NCBI GenBank assembly: GCA_025201765.1
Contig: MU623385.1
Coordinates: forward strand, 124,001-188,000
DNA from: Daldinia sp. FL1419
Lineage: Eukaryota; Ascomycota; Sordariomycetes; Xylariales; Hypoxylaceae
Length of the DNA stretch: 64,000 nt
Direction: 5' to 3'
Positions 24,201-36,096 of this stretch are shown one piece after another (positions within the stretch are counted from its first letter, which is position 1; each line of letters begins with the position of its first letter). The notes beneath the pieces were generated by a model that was given only the letters and a program-made list of their open reading frames with translations, was not told where the DNA came from and did no database searches. Both the position numbers and the translations under genes were made by a program.

Positions 24201-26663
24201 TCCTACCTTCTAGGGCAGCATGCTTTCCGGTCGTCAGCCTCTGCTACTCCTTTACCTCCGTTCGTTCCAGATATGGAAACATTAGTCCAGGGGCGTTCTT
24301 CTGAGGATACGAATGCCAACACTCGGGTGTCGGTAAAAGTGGCTGCACAGTCACCTAATAGGCCTCCACTAAGCTACGTAAAGCGACACCAACGCCAACA
24401 ATCGAGTCAAAGCTATCGATCTAGGGGATCCACAGCCCATCGACGTTGGGCATCTTTCCAGAGCGGTGTCGCGGCACAGTCTACGATCAGAAGTTTCGAT
24501 GCTACCACATATTCGGAAGGTTCGGTGGCATCAGAGGTTATGCCTCCACCACTAAGAGTTCTCCGAAGAAGGCCAGGCGGCGATCTTAGAGGTGTGGCTA
24601 ATGTTCATGATTTGGACGCTCCTCTGCACAGGTCACGATCTGTGGGTTCATTGACGACTTATTCAGAGTCTATTAGGAGTTCTTACCTACGTAGCCCTGT
24701 TATGGACTCGAGTGGATACGTCGACGTTGTTAGCAGTGATTTTTCACAAAAGCGAGGAGAGGTTTTTTCTTTGGGAGCCATGGCAGAGCAATCCAACAAG
24801 CAGCCTATGTCTCTAATCAGCACCCATTCATCAAAGCCCATCATGCGTCCCTCATTTGAGGTAGAAGCTCAAAAGCTTGCGCAAATCCCCGATGATGTGG
24901 ATGATGATGGAGGAGTCGAATCGGCACTTCTGAAGCTCGAGGGCAAGTATGAGAGAAAAATTGCTAAACTCTCAATGGAGCCATCAAAATTGCCTCCTGG
25001 TAACCTCGAGGAGCTTAAAGAAAGATCTCTTGGAACTCCTGAAGTGCAGTATGTCCAAGAAGAGAAGAAAAAGCATCGCCAACAACATGTTGGCGAGGAA
25101 GAAGCCCCTGTCGTCTCACCAATGGAGGAAACCTTTGATCTTCCGCTCAATGGACGATCGAGTCTTTCTCGAGCATCTGAAGCCGTTTCGTTCTTATCGG
25201 AGGATTCAGGAGAAAGTTATAACTCAATTCCGCTACTTGACCGTGGGTTAACGGACGATGCGCGTAGCAGAACGAGTACTCCTGAATGGACGAATCGTTC
25301 GATATTAGTAGGCCCACATACACGCAAAGGAGGGGAAGGCGGATCAGCAGCCTTCTCGCAGCATCCTTCCAACAAGTTTGTACAGAAAACGGAGAGCCTT
25401 AATCAGATCAAACCGGGGGAAACCACCCCTGAAGACCCTTCTTTCCTGGATGTGGGTGGTGACAATGATTCTGCTCTATCATCTGAGATGTCGGGCGAGA
25501 TGCCTGATATGGAAGATTACGTCTTTGGGGAGCCGCATTCACCCAAGAGACCTAGTCCAATAGATACGGGCGTGTCTCCTGATACGGAGGGTGGAGCTAC
25601 TTTTACGTCGAAAGACAAGCCACCGTCTCCTCCTATGACACTAACGCAGGCCTCCCGAGGGTCATCTGATGCAGGACATGTTCTGCAGCTTCGCGAGAAC
25701 CAATTGTGGGCTCAGAAACCACTGCCGCCTACCCCTGATACGACACCTACCACTGCAATGTACCGGCACGGTTCAGAATCGCCCAAAGATCCAACCAAAG
25801 ATTCAACCAAAGATCCAACCAGCACTAGAGAAGCGCTCCGCTACGCTCCTAGATTATCCAACGAGGAGAATCAAAAGAATGCCGTGCATCTACCTTTCAT
25901 CCTGGCCTTCGACTCTGAAATCCTTGCTCAGCAGTTTACCTTAATTGAGAAGGACGCATTAAATGAGGTCGATTGGAGAGAGCTCATTGATATGCGATGG
26001 AAAAATACCAACAATGACTCACGGTCATGGGTTGACTTCCTTCGGAACACAGATGCTCACGGTGTTGAAGTTGTTGTGGCGCGATTCAATATTATGGTCA
26101 AGTGGGTAGTTTCGGAAATAGTGCTCACGCGAGATGTGGAAGAGCGAGCCCGTTGCGTTATCAAGTTCCTCCATATCGCTGTCCATTGTAGGAAGTATCG
26201 CAACTTTGCTACGATGAGTCAAATCACCATCGCGCTAACGTCGAATGAAGTGGCAAGGTTAGCCCGGACTTGGGCCATGGTCCCAGCCACTGATTTGAAG
26301 ACCATGAAAGACCTCGAGATGCTGGTTTCGCCGACGAGAAACTTTTACAATTTGCGAGCGGAGATGGAAGGCCCCGGCGATCCCACCGATATAGGATGTA
26401 TACCTTTTGTTGGCATCTATATCCATGATTTACTTTATAACTCGCAACGACCGTCTGAGATTGCCGGCTCCCCGACCACGGCACCTCTAGTAAACTTTGA
26501 GCGCTGTCGCATTGCTGCTTCAGTTGTGAAAACATTACTTCGTCTACTGGAAGCAAGTACTCACTATGAGTTCCAGCCTATCGAAGGTATTACCGAAAGA
26601 TGTCTCTGGATGAGCGCCTTGAGTGATGAGGACATCAGAAAACACTCTGCGAGTCTCGAATAG
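21277..26663 (+). CDS. LTE1: LTE1-like Ras guanine-nucleotide exchange factor
   Basis: Exons 21277-21653 and 21713-26663 encode 1775 residues. The 59-bp intron starts GTATGTAA, ends AATAG and splits an Arg codon. A RasGEF_N/REM module lies at residues about 370-490 (DDRSIVRYSSTTGAVTAATP, then FLDYELISDFFLTFRAFI). The catalytic CDC25-type RasGEF domain fills the carboxyl end, about 1515-1770 (ILAFDSEILAQQFTLIEKD, then HCRKYRNFATMSQITIAL, then FVGIYIHDLL). The long middle is low-complexity, rich in Ser, Pro and Thr, and probably phosphorylated. A REM at the front, a very long linker and a terminal GEF are the layout of Lte1, which in yeast promotes mitotic exit and polarity through Tem1/Ras at the bud cortex. 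Orthology is by architecture. A short DxTK repeat is encoded at 25785-25820. Confidence 0.88.
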
Positions 26664-27551
26664 AGAAACTAGTGCTACCTAACAAAAGGCCGCCGGCCCG
26701 CGAGCCTTCCCAGAGACCATACAACTTGTCTATACATGACCTATTCACAATCGATATCACCATCATATGCATGGTTTTTTTTTTTTTCTAAATTTATTCA
26801 TTCAGTATCCATCAGCATAGACGATATCTGGTCCGCATGAGGCCATCATTGTATTAATACGAAGATTCTGCCACCCTTATATAATACTCTACGATACCAC
26901 GACACGCCTCAGGGGGCCCTTGAGTTATTGCATATTAGCGGAGAGAGATAGGTTACAGCAAAGCAGAGATGCGAGTTTTGCATTTCGTCGTCTGCTCATT
27001 TCTGGGCGAAATTTCCTTATTTCTCTTCTTGGGTGTAATATTTTCCCCCTCTTTTAACACACTATTCACCTTTAAATATAACAACGGCGCGAATCATACG
27101 GAAGGGGCTATTGCCAAGGGCTGCATCTAGCGGCGGCGAGGAGTAACCAGGCAGGATGGGAGCATCCATTTTTTCATCAATAGCAACGGAGTTAGGCGAT
27201 CATCCATCCTTCGTTTTATTTACTTTTTCATACTCATGTTAATGAAAACCCCCATCCCTCTTGGGGAGAAAGGCAGCCAAACAAGAATCACAGCAAAAAG
27301 TTTCAATAGGAAGAGAGGCACGAGGGGTAGGGGAGCAAAAGGCTGGAAGGGAGTACACATACGCATGGCGGGGACCAAGCATACGCAGCAGCAGAGAAGG
27401 TGGGGATGGCAGAGAGAGCAGTGTGTTTTTTTCGCGCTCTATTTCGATTCCGGCCCAATTGTTCAGATACCCCCTTTGAGACTATTAGGATTAGGAACTA
27501 GGACTATGTGCTTTGTCCGTCGTTGGAGTTATTACGCGAGGAGAGGAGTGC

Positions 27552-27576
27552 CAGGAAGGAAGGAAGGAAGGAAGGA
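27552..27576 (+). repeat. (GGAA)n microsatellite
   Basis: About six consecutive GGAA/AGGA units. Non-coding. Confidence 0.85.
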
Positions 27577-27934
27577 CAGTAAATATGCCACCAACAAACC
27601 CCGTAGATATATGGATTCTTATGCATACTACGAGAGGAGATATTTGAGAGATACCCTTACCTGTCCTATGGCTTATTGGCGATGTGATGTGGTGTGACGT
27701 GATCGCAGAGTCTAGTTGATCCAGGTGTTGCTGATGTAGCTATCGTGATATTTCGGAAGTATTTTTAGGGAGCTTTATCATGGCAAAAGCCCATCATTGA
27801 AATGCAATGTTGGAGGAATATGAAATATTATTATTTTCCGCAATCATCAACTACGGTGCCATTGGAAGTAAATCACCTCTAAGAGAAGTTATTAACGATT
27901 AAGACGTAACGTAGAGTCTTACAAGACAATTATT

Positions 27935-27959
27935 AACTACCTAGGTTAGGTAGGTAGTT
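27935..27959. repeat. Inverted repeat of the TAGG/CCTA class
   Basis: Arms AACTACCTA and TAGGTAGTT (9 bp each, perfect) around a 7-bp spacer GGTTAGG. Confidence 0.85.
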
Positions 27960-28449
27960 AAGTAGTTATCGTAAACGCAAACCAACAAACCAACATCTCA
28001 CGTTCTTCTATCACTCATACACAAAGACTCACTAAGTTAATTCATTTGCAATTCTTTATTTCTTACGGGCTAAGCTAGGAGAAAAAGCGGGCGGGATAAC
28101 GATTAAGTCCACCCCTTTGACTGCACAGGGCATTCCCCCGAGCCCGGGCGGACACGAACAAGTCCCCATCGGGAAAAGAAGGTCTAAACTACTTTTTGCC
28201 CGAAGGAAAGAGACATTCGTAGACCGGCCCCCGAGAACGGATATCTTTCCCTCATTAGTACGGTCAAGTTTACCCACGTCAACTCCTGTCTCATTCTGCG
28301 CGGCAGAAAATCAAAATATCGCGATGGTGGTGGCAATGGTGATAGTTTCATACGAGTGCGATGCGTAATGGTGCGGAGGTAATCTACCAGTCGATATCAT
28401 CCGCGGTCTGGGGGCGAAAACTGAAACCTCCCTCATACTGCGCCTGCTC

Positions 28450-28508
28450 TCCCTGTCCCTGTCCCTGTACCGATCCCTGAACCTGAACCTGAACCTGAAC
28501 CTGTCCTT
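28450..28508 (-). repeat. Hexanucleotide tandem repeats just after the RPS0 stop
   Basis: On the + strand three CCTGTC-like units are followed by four CTGAAC-like units. They lie 30-90 bases downstream of the RPS0 stop codon. In the RPS0 frame they would read as alternating Gln-Val and Gln-Gly pairs. See the finding on possible readthrough. Confidence 0.85.
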
Positions 28509-28539
28509 GTACCTTTGGTGCGGAAGCAGCGGGCTGGTC

Positions 28540-29103
28540 CTACCATTGGCTGTCCTTGGCATCAGTGGCACCCCACTCACCGGCCGGGGGAGCACCGGTA
28601 GCGTTGGCCCACTCGTCGGTCTGGCCGTCCCAGCCGCCGGTTTGAGCAGCGGTGAAGCCAGCCGGGGCAGTTTCCCAGTCGGGAGCAGCAGCGCCAAAGG
28701 TGCCGGTCTCGATGGCGGCGGTGCCAACCTCCTCAGCACTGGGCAGCTTCTCCTCCTCGACCTTCTCTTCGGCCTCAGCCTCAGGGTCACGGTCTATAAC
28801 ATGTTAGTTCGTATATCCATTACGTAGTACTTGGATTGCTATCACATACAGAAGTAAAGATCGACCATCACATCCCAAGGGGTGTCACGGCTGGCGATGG
28901 TACCACGGATGCGGAGGACCTCACGGGCAAGCATCCACCAAACGCAGCCAATGGCGTGGCGACCCTTGTTGTTGGTGGGAATGGCAACATCGACGTACTC
29001 GGTGGGGGAGTCGGTGTCGCAAAGGGCGATGACGGGGATGTTGACGTAGGAAGCCTCCTTGATAGCTTGAGCGTCGGTGCGGGGGTCAGTGACGATGATT
29101 AGG

Positions 29104-29135
<32 letters not shown>

Positions 29136-29558
29136 GGTGAAAGAACCAGGAGTGAATCGACCGGCGATGGCAACGGCACCAGTGTGGGCGGCGAACTTGA
29201 GAACGGCACGCTGTCCGTAGGGACGGGCGGAGATGACGCAAATGTCAGCGGGGTTGTCGACGGCGGCGATGATACGGGCGGCCAGAACGATCTTTTCCCT
29301 ATAACGAGAGGATTCGAGTCAGTCGAGCGGGTTTTGGTTTGCATTTTGCAAGTTGCGCAAAGACAACTAAAAGAGCAGATCGTCATACCAGGTCTTGCCA
29401 ATGTTGATGACATTGACACCGTCGGCACGGGTCTTCCATAGGTAGGGTTCCATGTGAACCTGAAGGTTCTTGGAACCGAGATGGGACTGAGCAGCGAGGA
29501 GCATCTCAATGTCCTGAGACGTCGCATGCATGGAGGCGGGTAGGTTTAAAGGCGCCAT
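28540..29558 (-). CDS. RPS0: 40S ribosomal protein S0 (uS2)
   Basis: Three exons on the minus strand, 29558-29389, 29298-28850 and 28793-28540, encode 290 residues, the usual length. Introns start GTATGA and GTATGTG and end TATAG; both restore frame. Conserved uS2/laminin-receptor motifs are present: [111 protein letters not shown]. The acidic carboxyl tail ends in repeated Trp motifs (WETAPAGF, EWGATDAKDSQW). S0 joins the small subunit late, at the head-body junction, and is needed for 20S rRNA maturation. It is divergent with mitochondrial MRPS28. The same frame stays open for 51 codons beyond the stop. Confidence 0.97.
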
Positions 29559-30082
29559 CTTGACTTTGAAAATTAAGCAACTCACAAAAGAACTTGTGGA
29601 GGATTGCGAAAAAAAGGAAAGTGGAATGAGGGTGAGGAAGAAGAGTTGCTTTGCGTTTCGCGATCGTCTGTGTCAAGGTGAGGAATTTCCTAGCGAGAAA
29701 AGTTCGCGGGTAGATTTCAGCTGCGACACCCAAATTGTGATTTGGTGCGAAAGCTTAGGGTTTGGAGACGCTAGCCTCGATTGGGGTAAGTTGACTGGTT
29801 AGCTCGTGCGTTAGGTACGTATTTTGCTAGTTAGTTATCGATAGGTAGGTTAGTGGTACGTAGAAGTAGGTATTCAAGTACCTACGTACACTTGATAAAG
29901 AGGTACCTAGGTACTTCCATACCAATTCTTATCGGTAAATGCGTTTATCCATTCCGTCACATCTTCAACGTCGGAGGGTCCAAAATCCAATCCCCGTTCT
30001 CCAAGACCTAAGAAATAAAGTGGATCAACTGCTAAAAGTTGAATTCATCTTCAGCAGTTCAACACCTCAATATATCGCCGCT
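29559..30082. promoter_or_regulatory. Shared divergent promoter of RPS0 and MRPS28
   Basis: 524 bp separate the two start codons. A telobox-type motif TTAGGGTTT (AAACCCTAA on the other strand) lies at 29755-29763, 197 bp before the RPS0 start. In many fungi this motif, bound by Tbf1-like proteins, is found at ribosomal-protein promoters. TAGG/CCTA palindromes occur near 29840-29910. Function is inferred from motif and position. Confidence 0.55.
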
Positions 30083-31097
30083 ATGCCGCCCCGAATACCA
30101 GGCGCGCAGCGCCTCGGCACCTTTTCCTGTAAGAATGGGGATCGGATTTACTTCCGTATATAATTCTCGACTAACAGTTGCTTGGTTAGTATGTCTACGA
30201 CCGGCCATAAAACCGCCCACTCCGTCCCTCCTTCCGGTTACGCAAACCGCCTCTCTGTCGCAAAAGGAGAAGAAGCGCTTAGCGAAGCAGGACCCTTACC
30301 GATGGGCTCAGATGCAGCAGCGCAAAGCTGCTCACCTGAAGATACGAGAGGAAATTGAAGCTGTTAGAGACGCACAGTACGGCGATTCCATCCGTGGTAT
30401 CACAACTCCCTTCGTCGAGTCCTTTGATTCGGCCGGCCAGGCGCTGCTCTCCAAGCCGCCGGTCGACGACGATGGAAATCCGTTGGAGGAGCCGCATGAG
30501 CTCCCCACCTCACCCCACGTCCTAAACAACCTCATCCACAAGGAGGAGCTAGATTCCGCGATAGATATTGCCTATACCCTGACGCGGCCGGTACCGTCGG
30601 ATCTCTCTCCCGTTGAATCGGAGGACTACCAGAAGCAGCTCGAAAACCATGACCGGCATCACGCGAAGGCAGTGGAGGCCTTGAACCGTATTACGCACAT
30701 GGACAATGGTTCCGCGAAGGATAGGCTACATGCTAACATCCGACGATGCGTGGAGACTTTTGGACGACACCAAACAGATACTCACTTGAGACCCAAGGCC
30801 CTTTCGCGAGGGCAAGAGAGGGAAGAGCGGCCGGTGCGGGGAGGTCCAGATACCGGAAGCAGTGAGGTGCAAATCGCTATCCTGACGGCTAAGATCCGGG
30901 CTCTAGCCAACGAATTAGAAAAGGGGCGAGGCTACAGAGATAAGGTGGGTAAGCGAGATCTGAGGTTAATGCTTCATCGACGGCAGAGGCTACTGCGATA
31001 CATGGACAAGAAAGAAAGGGGAAGTGACAGGTGGAAGCACATGATCGAGACACTCGGCTTGAGCCCGGCGACCTGGAAGGATCAAATCACGACATAA
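30083..31097 (+). CDS. MRPS28: Mitochondrial small-subunit ribosomal protein uS15m (MRPS28-like)
   Basis: Exons 30083-30128 and 30190-31097 encode 317 residues. The 61-bp intron begins GTAAGAAT, has a GACTAAC branch site and ends GTTAG; an earlier CAG was not used because it breaks frame and sits too close to the branch. The amino end (MPPRIPGAQRLGTFSL, then CLRPAIKPP) is basic and Ser/Pro-rich without acids, as expected of a mitochondrial presequence. The carboxyl third is the S15 fold: GSSEVQIAILTAKIRALANE followed by VGKRDLRLMLHRRQRLLRYM. Fungal homologues carry a long amino extension, as here. Bacterial S15 binds 16S rRNA in the central domain; this protein should do so in the mitoribosome. 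Head-to-head with RPS0 and convergent with VMA6. Confidence 0.93.
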
Positions 31098-31407
31098 AAG
31101 TCCTGGATGTGCGTGGTATTTTGGTGTGTACCATATAGGTGGCCTAGATGCATACTCTGTAATAACATGTGCTTATGTACAATACAACGAACACCAGCAG
31201 CCATTCGAGACGCGCGAGAGCTCTAACTGTTCTGACCATCAGCCTAGCGCCATTTCAGTCAAAAGAAAAAAAAAGGAAACAAAAACAAAAAGAAGAAAAA
31301 TCCCGTGACAATCGCAGCTTCGAATGCTATTTCCTTTGGTATCCCGTCCATTAGTTCTACAGTTTTGAAGAGAGCGAAGGGTGGTTCATATAAGCGCGTG
31401 CGACAAA
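31098..31407. other. Convergent 3' region between MRPS28 and VMA6
   Basis: 310 bp without a gene. It holds both 3' untranslated regions and an A-rich run (about 31261-31301) that could serve polyadenylation of MRPS28. Confidence 0.5.
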
Positions 31408-32693
31408 TTAGAATACGCTGATATAGTTGCCGATCCTCTCCTTCTGGTTCTGTGCTATGCACTCGGCAATCCACGTGATATTGCGGATTTCCTATATCGT
31501 GAGTTAGAAGGGCATCTTGGCGAAAGGTGTGGGCTATGCTAGCTTACCTGCTCTCTAAGCTTTACCCACGCGTATACGATAGCGTAGGTGAATTGTCTCG
31601 TAAAGGCGCTCTTTGAGATTTCCATCTCCTTCTGGTAAAACATGTCTTCTAAGCTCCTCTCGTTGCCACCGGCTCCGCCGGCCATGTTACCCGGTCCCGA
31701 CGGACCACCACCCAACCCTGCAGCCTCAAAGAATGTCTTGTAGTCTGCCACACCGTCGACTGCCAATCTTACACCTTCGAAGTCGTCCGACCTCGACAAC
31801 ATCAAAGTGCCCTCGGGGTAGAGTCGGCCAAAGCTCGGGTACAACTTCTTACGATCCGCCTTGCTCAGCTCCGTGCCGAAAGAGTTAAGCGTAATGTTGA
31901 TGGCTCGCCTATCGGCCTCGAACTCTAGGATCTCGCTCATAACCTCGGACGTAGGGGTACCGGCCATATCTGGGTGGGTGTTGACGAAGTTGTAGAAGTC
32001 CTCGAGGTAGTTCTTGTACAGCGTGTTTCGTACGATTTCGATATTCAACTCGTCCAAATCTTGGTGGCTTAAGCTACCCTTGAAGTAAGGCGCCAAGGGC
32101 GTTTCTATTAGTACACTGTTGTATAGCTCTTCGATGTTCGTCGCTACGCAGAGGACGGGCATCGTCTCGAACCAGCCGAGAGGATGACATCGGTCCAGCA
32201 GCTCGCGGGTGTCTCGCTCGTGCAGAGTGCCGGTAATGAGGAGAGCCACATTGTCGATCATGTAGCCGTACGTTAAGTAGTCTAAAAACTGCGCGAGAGA
32301 TCCGACTGCGTTTGCGCGGACGTAGCGGAATTCAGAGACGAGCTTGTCGGTTGTTTTGGCGGCGAGACTGGAAGTGGACGGATTAGGAGGAAGAGATGCG
32401 AGAAAGTCGCCGTAGGCAGGGCCGAGCTGCAACTTGAGATCTAGTCGGAATTATTAGATGCATTGGTTTATACGTTTATACCCAAAAGTAGGTTATAGGG
32501 CGCCTACCGTCGATGGTCTCGCATTGCGTCAGGTTAGAATAGTTAGCACCAGTCAGAAGGCTGTTTCTGTATCCTCGTACAATGCCTTCGATGTAGCTGC
32601 ACCAATCATATTAACTTCTAATCATAGATCATGGGGTATTTCGTAAACAATTAGAGCTTACCCGTTGTTGACGTTGAAAAAAAGGCCCTCCAT
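31408..32693 (-). CDS. VMA6: V-type ATPase V0 subunit d
   Basis: Four exons on the minus strand, 32693-32662, 32596-32508, 32440-31548 and 31491-31408, encode 365 residues. Each splice restores the sequence known for the family: MEGLFFNVNNG, then YIEGIVRGYRNSLLTGANYS and LTQCETID, then the main body, then EIRNITWIAECIAQNQKERI and a terminal ISVF. Family signatures include LDYLTYGYMIDNVALLITG, RCHPLGWFETMPVL, PLAPYFK and YLEDFYNFV. Subunit d sits on the cytosolic face of the proteolipid ring and couples it to the rotor stalk of the vacuolar proton pump. A Gly-rich insert (GLGGGPSGPGNMAGGAGG) replaces a shorter loop of the yeast protein. It is divergent from NOP58. Confidence 0.96.
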
Positions 32694-33135
32694 ATTGGCG
32701 AATATGCTGTTGTTAATCGATGGAAGGATATCCCTTAAGAGAGAAAGTTGATGTTCTGGAGCTTTGGTTCTGACGCTTGTTGCATGCGCTGCAACCTGGG
32801 AAAGCTTGAGGATGCGTAATACGGCTTAAGATGATGTACCGAATAATTGATTAAGATAACGATAAGACGCCCTTCTATGAAGATAAAAAGAGTCATGTAA
32901 TAAACAGATAGAACTTGCAGGGGGCAAAGCTCAAATCGGGTTTTAACTGGCTCCCACATTCCGTGCCCACTTTTATGCTGTAGCTTTCCCGATTTTTTTC
33001 TCGACGAAAGTTCGAACAAATTTTTGCACAAGCAGTAGCTCCAAGATTTCTCCCAGTCGTAAAAACCAACCATTTTCCCGTCGCGAAGAGAGCTCTGCAG
33101 GATCACACCTATATTATCATAATATTCCTGCAACC
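32694..33135. promoter_or_regulatory. Divergent intergenic region, VMA6 / NOP58
   Basis: 442 bp between the two start codons. It must contain both promoters. No specific transcription factor site is clear. Confidence 0.45.
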
Positions 33136-35178
33136 ATGCCTCTCTTCGTTCTCGCAGAGACGCCTGCGGGGTAAGTTTTTCGCATTTTCAACACCGGTGC
33201 GCATCAAATATACTGACGCGATGATAGCTACGGTCTGTTCAAGGCCAAGGACAAGAAGTTACTCTCACGAGACGATGTCCAAAAGCAGCTTTCCAGTGCC
33301 GAGGCCATCAACTCGATGTAAGTTTGCCATGTTAATGCTGCTATCAATTGGTCAAGAGCGCGTGCTCATCAGCTTCGTACAGGCTATCGCTCAAGAAGAT
33401 GGTCAAGTTCGAGGACTCGGCTCAAGCCTTGGGTGAATACACTGCCCTTACCGAAGGCAAAGTCACCCCAATGCTACAAAACCTACTCGACGACATCAAG
33501 GAGGAACGAAAGGCGTCGCTTGCTGTTGCTGACCCGAAATTGGGTGCCTCAATCAACATTCTGCCCCAATTGAACATCACTCCAGTATCCGATTCATCCA
33601 CCAATGACCTCTTCCGTGCCATCAAGACCTACCTTCCTGAGCTTTTCCCTGAGCTAGAGAGCGACTACCTTGGAAACATGGCCCTTGCCTTGTCGCACTC
33701 CATTTCTCGCCACAAGCTCAAGTTCTCCCCCGATAAGGTGGATGTCATGATTGTTCAGGCTATTAAGCTTCTTGACGATCTAGACAAGGAGTTGAACAAC
33801 TATGCTATGCGAGTCAAGGAATGGTATGGATGGCATTTCCCCGAGTTGGACCGCATCGTGCAAGACAACCTTGCCTATGCCCGCATTATTCTTACTATGG
33901 GAACGCGAGAAAATGCTCCCAACACCGATTTCTCCGAAATCCTGCCGGATGATATCGAATCCCGCGTAAAGGCGGCCGCAGAAGTCAGTATGGGCACTGA
34001 AATTCTCGAGTTTGACCTGGAGAACATCAAGCTCCTCGCCGAGCAGGTGATCAGCTTCACCGAGTACCGACAGCAACTCTCTCAGTACTTGACGTCGCGT
34101 ATGAAGGCGATCGCTCCCAACCTAACAGAACTACTTGGTGAGCTGGTCGGTGCTCGCTTGATCGCGCACACCGGTTCGCTTCTAAAGCTGGCAAAGAGCC
34201 CTGGTAGTACCATCCAGATTCTGGGTGCCGAAAAAGCTCTCTTCCGTGCTCTGAAGACCAAGCACGACACTCCCAAATACGGTCTCATCTACCACTCATC
34301 TCTTGTGGGACAGGCTAGCGGTAAGAACAAGGGCAAGATCGCCCGTACTCTATCTGCCAAGGCTGCTTTGTGTCTACGTGTTGATGCTCTTTCCGAGCTG
34401 AGCACCGAGGGTGCTGATGGCGAGGATATCCCAGTGGATGATGAGGAGCGAGCCGATATGGGTATTCGATTCCGTGCATTATTGGAAGATAAGCTTCGGA
34501 AACTGGAAGGCAAGCCGTTGGTATCCAAGGGCACCAAGATTGGACCTAATGGTGCTGCGCCATCCAAGTTCGAAGTTAAATCGACACGAGGCTACAACGC
34601 CGATGCCGACGCTATTGCCACGTCTGCCAAGAAGACACCTAGCAAGCCTTTGATCCAGGAAGTTGAGGACACTCCAATGGAGGACGCGGAGAGCGAAGAT
34701 GAATCCGAAGAGGAGGATTCGGGCGTGGACATGAACGGTACAGAAAGTGGTAAGTGTTTTATCATCCCCCCATCGCATATCGGCATTAACTAACAAACGA
34801 ATAGCCAAGCCCAAGCAGAAGACGTCAAAGAAGGAAAAGAAGAGTAAGAAGGCTGCCAACGGAGCCGAGGCTACCCCTACACAACCAGCCAAGCTATCCG
34901 AGGCCGATTACGCCCGATTAGCAGAGGAAGCCGGTATCTCCGTCTCCAAGTTCAAGCGCAAGTACGAGCGTGGTGATGTCAAGACGAATGCTGATGGAAC
35001 GCCTCAAGTTCTCAGCAAAAAGGAGCTGAAGAAATTAAAGAAGGCCGAAGCCAAGACCGCCGAGTCTACGCCTTCCAAGGTCGAAGCCGACGCCGACTCC
35101 AAGAAGAAGCGAAAGCACTCGGACGATAGCCCAGAGAAGAAGAGTAAGAAGAAGTCGAAGAAGGAGAAGTCCTCGTAG
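33136..35178 (+). CDS. NOP58: Nucleolar box C/D snoRNP core protein NOP58
   Basis: Exons 33136-33170, 33228-33317, 33383-34749 and 34805-35178 encode 621 residues. Introns start GTAAGT and restore frame; the first exon gives MPLFVLAETPAG. The order is NOP5NT, a coiled-coil/NOSIC part, then the Nop RNA-binding domain (APNLTELLGELVGARLIAHT and GSLLKLAKSPGSTIQILGAE). The Nop signature is followed by ALFRALKTKHDTPKYGLIYH. The tail has an acidic stretch (EDESEEEDSG) and Lys-rich KKE/KSKK repeats typical of Nop58. It works with Nop56, fibrillarin and Snu13 in rRNA 2'-O-methylation and in U3-dependent processing. Its position beside ribosomal-protein genes fits shared growth control, which is inferred. 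Confidence 0.97.
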
Positions 35179-36096
35179 ATAGTATTCCTACCTCTCTTCG
35201 TCTGTACTATATCAGTAAAAGCGCGATATTTGCAATCATGGACGACGGCGTTCCGGTGGTCATACCAGGGGTTTAAGTGTTGGAGTTGGTTGGCTTCTTT
35301 AGATAGCTAATTAGATTTATTAAGCTATCAAGACAGTTTTGTTGTTCGAAGTTAACCAACATCTTGTCACTGTAGTCGATGCCTCACTAGGTTGATATGT
35401 ACTTGAGAATAGGGGATGATTGGAAGAGTATATCTTATGAGAATTTATGTCCCCTACGACTCTATTGGTTCATACTGAGACAAGGTAGTCGCATTTAGTC
35501 TACATGTTGAGCAAATACTAGCCAATCAACGTTGGAGATTTACTATCATATTACGAGCTGCCGAAAAGCTCTTAGGAAACCACCTATTTTCCAACTTCTT
35601 CTAAAAGATAACACACTTATTACTTGCTCCTCTTAATCTGATGATAGGCCAATAGTCTTCGTCGCGGACTAGCTGGCACGTACCTAGCCTCCTTGCCACG
35701 CGTCGACGCCGTAGTTAATGACTTATCGTGGGGGCTCCCGGTTCTGCCAGACAAAACGACCAGTGGATCTGCTCTATGTTTCACAAAGCTGACTCGCTCG
35801 AGGAGTTGGTATAGAGCGGCCACGTCGTCAGGCACTATTAAGATGAAATTGCTGGTTTCGAGGAATTCCCAGCTCTCCCATTAGATATACTCCTTGACTG
35901 AATCGTCGATTGCGGTTACACAAGCCACCAGGCCACCCAGACCGCAACCCAATCTCATGATATAGCCACAAAGCAGATTTGACAAGCTCTTTTCCCAAAC
36001 TTCAATCGCTTCTAGTGAGACAACCCTCTTCTTGAAACCATGAAACTCGTGCGCCTAAATTACTATTTCATGGACGGGCTACGAACTCTGGCATAG
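35179..36096. other. Intergenic region after NOP58
   Basis: About 0.9 kb. No gene is supportable; open frames of about 60-70 codons at 35620-35884 lie on both strands and match nothing recognised. Its right half may include decayed upstream exons of the relic at 36097-36903. Confidence 0.4.

Larger units (their letters stand above)
26664..28539. other. Intergenic region between LTE1-like gene and RPS0
   Basis: About 1.9 kb with no recognised gene. The longest frame (27236-27697, + strand) is Arg/Gly-rich, lacks domain features and is probably chance. A (GGAA)n run lies at 27552-27576 and an inverted repeat AACTACCTA...TAGGTAGTT at 27935-27959. The right end holds the 3' flank of RPS0 with hexamer repeats. 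Confidence 0.5.

Noticed and set aside
27236..27697. 153-codon Arg/Gly-rich open frame
   Set aside because: Composition follows local A/G-rich and GGAA repeats, there is no family similarity, and a second frame is open over much of the same stretch.
28499..28581. Short 41-nt intron (GTGAGTGG...TGGTAG) that would remove the RPS0 stop
   Set aside because: It is shorter than the other introns in the window, shifts the frame into Gly/Ser/Thr repeats and discards the GEWGATDAKDSQW end, which looks like real RPS0 tail.
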